From an uncultured Hyphomonas sp. (GTDB lineage Bacteria > Pseudomonadota > Alphaproteobacteria > Caulobacterales > Hyphomonadaceae): a stretch of 64,000 nucleotides of DNA. This document shows, one piece after another, positions 61,939 through 64,000 of the stretch (positions are counted from its first letter, which is position 1; every line of letters begins with the position of its first letter). The notes under the pieces were generated by a model that was not told the origin of the DNA, searched no databases, and worked only from the letters and a program-made list of their open reading frames with translations. The DNA is taken from positions 868,001 to 932,000 of the forward strand of contig NZ_OY781472.1 of NCBI RefSeq assembly GCF_963677035.1. Reading direction: 5' to 3'. A program made the position numbers and the translations under genes.

Positions 61939-62673
61939 TCAAGCGGCGAACTGGTCACCCAGATAGACCCTGCGCACATCCTCGTTCTTCAGCACGCTTT
62001 CCGGCGAGCCATCGAAGAGAACATCACCATCATACATGACATAGGCCCGGTCGACGATCTGAAGGGTTTCGCGCACCTGGTGGTCCGTAATCAGGACGCC
62101 CAGGCCACGCTGCTTCAGATAGCGGACAAGGTCGGAAATGTCGGAAATGGCAAGCGGGTCGATACCGGTGAACGGTTCGTCCAGTAGCATGAAGCTTGGA
62201 CGTGATGCGAGCGCACGGGCAATCTCGACGCGGCGGCGTTCACCTCCCGACAGGGAAGTGGCGGCCTGATTGCGCAGATGTTCCACGTGCAGTTCGCTGA
62301 GCAGGCTATCGACCTGTGCCATACGTGCGCCCCGGTCTTTTTCGACCAGTTCCGCCACGGCCAGTACATTCTCTTCCACTGTCATGCCCCGGAAAATCGA
62401 GGCCTCCTGCGGAAGATAGCCCACGCCGAGGCGTGCGCGCTGATACATGGGAAGACGGGTCACATCCTCGCCGTCGATCGAAATTTCTCCCGAATCGACG
62501 CCGATCAGGCCCATAATCATGTAAAAGCAGGTCGTTTTGCCGGCCCCATTGGGTCCAAGCAGGCCAACAACTTCTCCGCGCTGAAGAGAAAGCGAGACAT
62601 CCCGCACGACCTGTCGTTTGCCAAATGACTTGGCAATATTCTTAACGACAAGGCCTTCGGCCGACTCGGTCAT
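61939..62673 (-). CDS. lptB: LPS export ABC transporter ATP-binding protein
   Basis: A 244-residue ATPase of the LptB2FGC complex that pulls lipopolysaccharide from the inner membrane. Walker A is LLGPNGAGKTTCFYM, the Q-loop YLPQEASIFRGM, signature LSGGERRRVEIARALA, Walker B FMLLDEPFTGIDP and the switch His ITDHQVRETL. Length and all motifs are standard. It lies between lptA (94 bases upstream) and rpoN. Confidence 0.97.
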   Translation of the reverse strand: MTESAEGLVVKNIAKSFGKRQVVRDVSLSLQRGEVVGLLGPNGAGKTTCFYMIMGLIGVDSGEISIDGEDVTRLPMYQRARLGVGYLPQEASIFRGMTVEENVLAVAELVEKDRGARMAQVDSLLSELHVEHLRNQAATSLSGGERRRVEIARALASRPSFMLLDEPFTGIDPLAISDISDLVRYLKQRGLGVLITDHQVRETLQIVDRAYVMYDGDVLFDGSPESVLKNEDVRRVYLGDQFAA

Positions 62674-62767
62674 CTTTCTCTTGAATCCCTTTCAGTGCGG
62701 GCGTTTGTTGCCCGGTACGACTGTTACCTTCACATGCTTAAGATCGCTTTCACGATCCGTGTGAAAT

Positions 62768-63295
62768 TTACCCGTTCGACCCGTTTTCGGCATCCGGTTC
62801 GATCATCATGCGGGTGCGGCCATTGCCACCATCCAATGTGGTGCGCCGGTTCGTGATCTCAAGCTCAAGCACTTTGCCTTCTGCCACATCGCGGCCGCGC
62901 ATCAGGGCAACATCGCCGGTCATGACGATCGTGTCGCTGTTGGCCGTATAGACGCCGCGGTCCCCTTTCGCCTTCAGTTCAGGCGTGACGTAGAAGACAT
63001 CGCCATCGGCCGTCATGGACTCGATCTGGCCGAAACTGCCCCCCACCGTGCTGCTTCCGTCGCCTTCCTTGCTGGCGAAGATCATCGTGACCTTGTCGGC
63101 GCGCAGCCGGGCATCGCCCTGCTGGATGTCGACATTGCCGATCAGCAGCACCTTGCGTTCCCGCTCCAGGCTCTCCGTCCGGTCGGAATTGATATAGATC
63201 GGCCCGCCTTCGGACGAGATCTGCGCGTGGGCCGGGGCGGTGAAAACAGCGAAAACACCCGCCAGAAGAACGCCGAGATTCCTAATTCGAGCCAT
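62768..63295 (-). CDS. lptA: LPS transport periplasmic protein LptA
   Basis: A 175-residue periplasmic bridge protein of LPS transport. A signal peptide (about 25 residues, ending TAPAHA) is followed by the OstA/LptA jelly-roll: INSDRTESLERERKVLLIGNV, VDIQQGDARLRADKVTMIF and a late strand GDVALMRGRDVAEG. ATG 63295 has AAGGTGA six bases upstream; it overlaps the lptC stop region by 14 bases, implying translational coupling. lptB follows. Confidence 0.94.
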   Translation of the reverse strand: MARIRNLGVLLAGVFAVFTAPAHAQISSEGGPIYINSDRTESLERERKVLLIGNVDIQQGDARLRADKVTMIFASKEGDGSSTVGGSFGQIESMTADGDVFYVTPELKAKGDRGVYTANSDTIVMTGDVALMRGRDVAEGKVLELEITNRRTTLDGGNGRTRMMIEPDAENGSNG

Positions 63296-63974
63296 CTGTT
63301 TCACCTTCACCCGTGGTTTCCATCTGGACCGGCGCCGCACTTGTGGGGGCCGGATATAATACAGTGCGCACATTGCCGACACAGACAACGCGGTCGCCAT
63401 CGTCAAGAACTTCATACGAGTCGCAGCGGATATCGCCAAGAGGACCTTTCCCCTTCAGCGGCGAAAGCCCCTCGATCCGGCCTTCCCCGACATAGACCCG
63501 CGCGCCCGTCGACACGAACGTATAGCCCGATGCATCGGTGATGCTGACCTTGTCATACAGTTCCAGAATGCCCGCGGCGCGGTCGTACATGCCGGTCGGG
63601 GCGCTGACCAGGCCGCCCGCTTCGTCAATGAGAACGGGCTCAACCAGGTCGACCTTCTGACCATCCCCGCGGCGGCGCCGGGCCGCATCTGCCGTGATCT
63701 GAAAGCTCTGGCCGGTGGAATCCCGGCCGGTGAAGCGCGGGTTCACCATGGTCACGGAATCGTTCGTCGTCACGCTGACGGGCCGGGACTCGCTGGTCAG
63801 GGCGCTTTTGATGACGTGACCGGCGAAAAAACCGATTGATACGGCCGCGCAGGCCACAAACAGCATGCGCAACTTCCGGACCTGTTCAGACCGTTGGCGG
63901 GCCTGCGCCAGCGTCATCTGGCGGCGCGGGGCCCATAATGAGGCCGGGTCATGATGTTGTGTGGCGGCGTCCAT
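63282..63974 (-). CDS. lptC: LPS export protein LptC
   Basis: A 230-residue bitopic protein: cytoplasmic tail of about 38 residues, one membrane helix (about residues 38-55, LFVACAAVSIGFFAGHVI), then a periplasmic beta-jelly-roll (VNPRFTGRDSTGQSFQITAD, GMYDRAAGILELYDKVSITD, GYTFVSTGARVYVGEGRIEG in separate strands). It links LptB2FG to LptA. It is first of the visible lptC-lptA-lptB-rpoN operon. The final 26 bases of the window, upstream of its start, do not show another gene end clearly. Confidence 0.92.
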   Translation of the reverse strand: MDAATQHHDPASLWAPRRQMTLAQARQRSEQVRKLRMLFVACAAVSIGFFAGHVIKSALTSESRPVSVTTNDSVTMVNPRFTGRDSTGQSFQITADAARRRRGDGQKVDLVEPVLIDEAGGLVSAPTGMYDRAAGILELYDKVSITDASGYTFVSTGARVYVGEGRIEGLSPLKGKGPLGDIRCDSYEVLDDGDRVVCVGNVRTVLYPAPTSAAPVQMETTGEGETDGSN

Positions 63975-64000
63975 GCCGTGGGCTAACCTGTAAGCAACTC

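Overview
The window reads as a piece of an alphaproteobacterial chromosome, most likely from the Hyphomonadaceae/Caulobacterales branch. The support is a GcrA cell-cycle regulator, an Irr-type Fur protein, a PhyR general-stress regulator, a CC0125/CC1285-type lipoprotein, both key enzymes of the ethylmalonyl-CoA pathway (Ecm and Ccr), and a high-GC coding style with strong Shine-Dalgarno sites. This placement is inferred from gene content, not from a phylogeny. I found no rRNA, tRNA, CRISPR array, insertion sequence or prophage. Most of the window is ordinary, densely packed core genome on both strands.

Layout. 1-6.9 kb: the end of a caspase-like protein, a lipoprotein, an orphan ABC-2 permease, gcrA, irr, phyR, a Pif1-like helicase, an RDD protein and two PspB-like small membrane proteins. 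7-12.9 kb: dut-coaBC, a secreted protein, ubiB, a 58-residue membrane protein, ubiE and mutM. 13-19.1 kb: an atypical SDR, a TAXI receptor, a 37-residue membrane protein, rlmH-rsfS, a BON lipoprotein, gshB, a lipoprotein and an XRE regulator. 19-30 kb: mutS, a malic enzyme with a phosphotransacetylase-like domain, an aldehyde dehydrogenase, a lipoprotein, a Bcr/CflA efflux pump and a RimB-RimK fusion. 30-35.7 kb: ecm, a SemiSWEET, a D-amino-acid aminotransferase-like gene, ccr and an NTF2-like protein. 35.7-43.6 kb: purA, a PagL-like protein, serC-serA behind a structured leader, a TauD dioxygenase, a lysoplasmalogenase-like protein, YkvA and an SDR. 43.9-51.2 kb: nitroreductase, thiolase, asd, a universal stress protein, a methyltransferase, a secreted VWA protein and a desaturase. 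51.4-56.1 kb: a zinc-ribbon membrane protein, then a tightly packed thioesterase / nucleoside hydrolase / ribokinase / S1-P1 nuclease run. 60.4-64 kb: rpoN, lptB, lptA and lptC in the usual alphaproteobacterial order.

The clearest disturbance is 56.2-60.4 kb. This stretch looks lower in GC than its surroundings. It holds a secreted protein of unknown family and a PAS-PAS-GGDEF-EAL protein, and it is bounded on the left by a decayed second copy of the 3' end of rpoN. About 375 bp matches the intact rpoN end on the right, with scattered, partly silent differences and a frameshift. A 20-bp motif occurs three times at these edges.

Metabolic themes that connect genes: C2 assimilation and PHB-type acyl-CoA chemistry (ecm, ccr, thiolase, SDR, malic enzyme), with a TGC-N3-GCA palindrome shared by the ecm and ccr upstream regions that may be a common operator; serine synthesis (serC-serA) with a candidate leader RNA that masks the ribosome site; nucleic-acid or nucleoside scavenging (secreted nuclease, nucleoside hydrolase, ribokinase); and envelope biogenesis (lptABC, BON lipoprotein, PagL-like protein).
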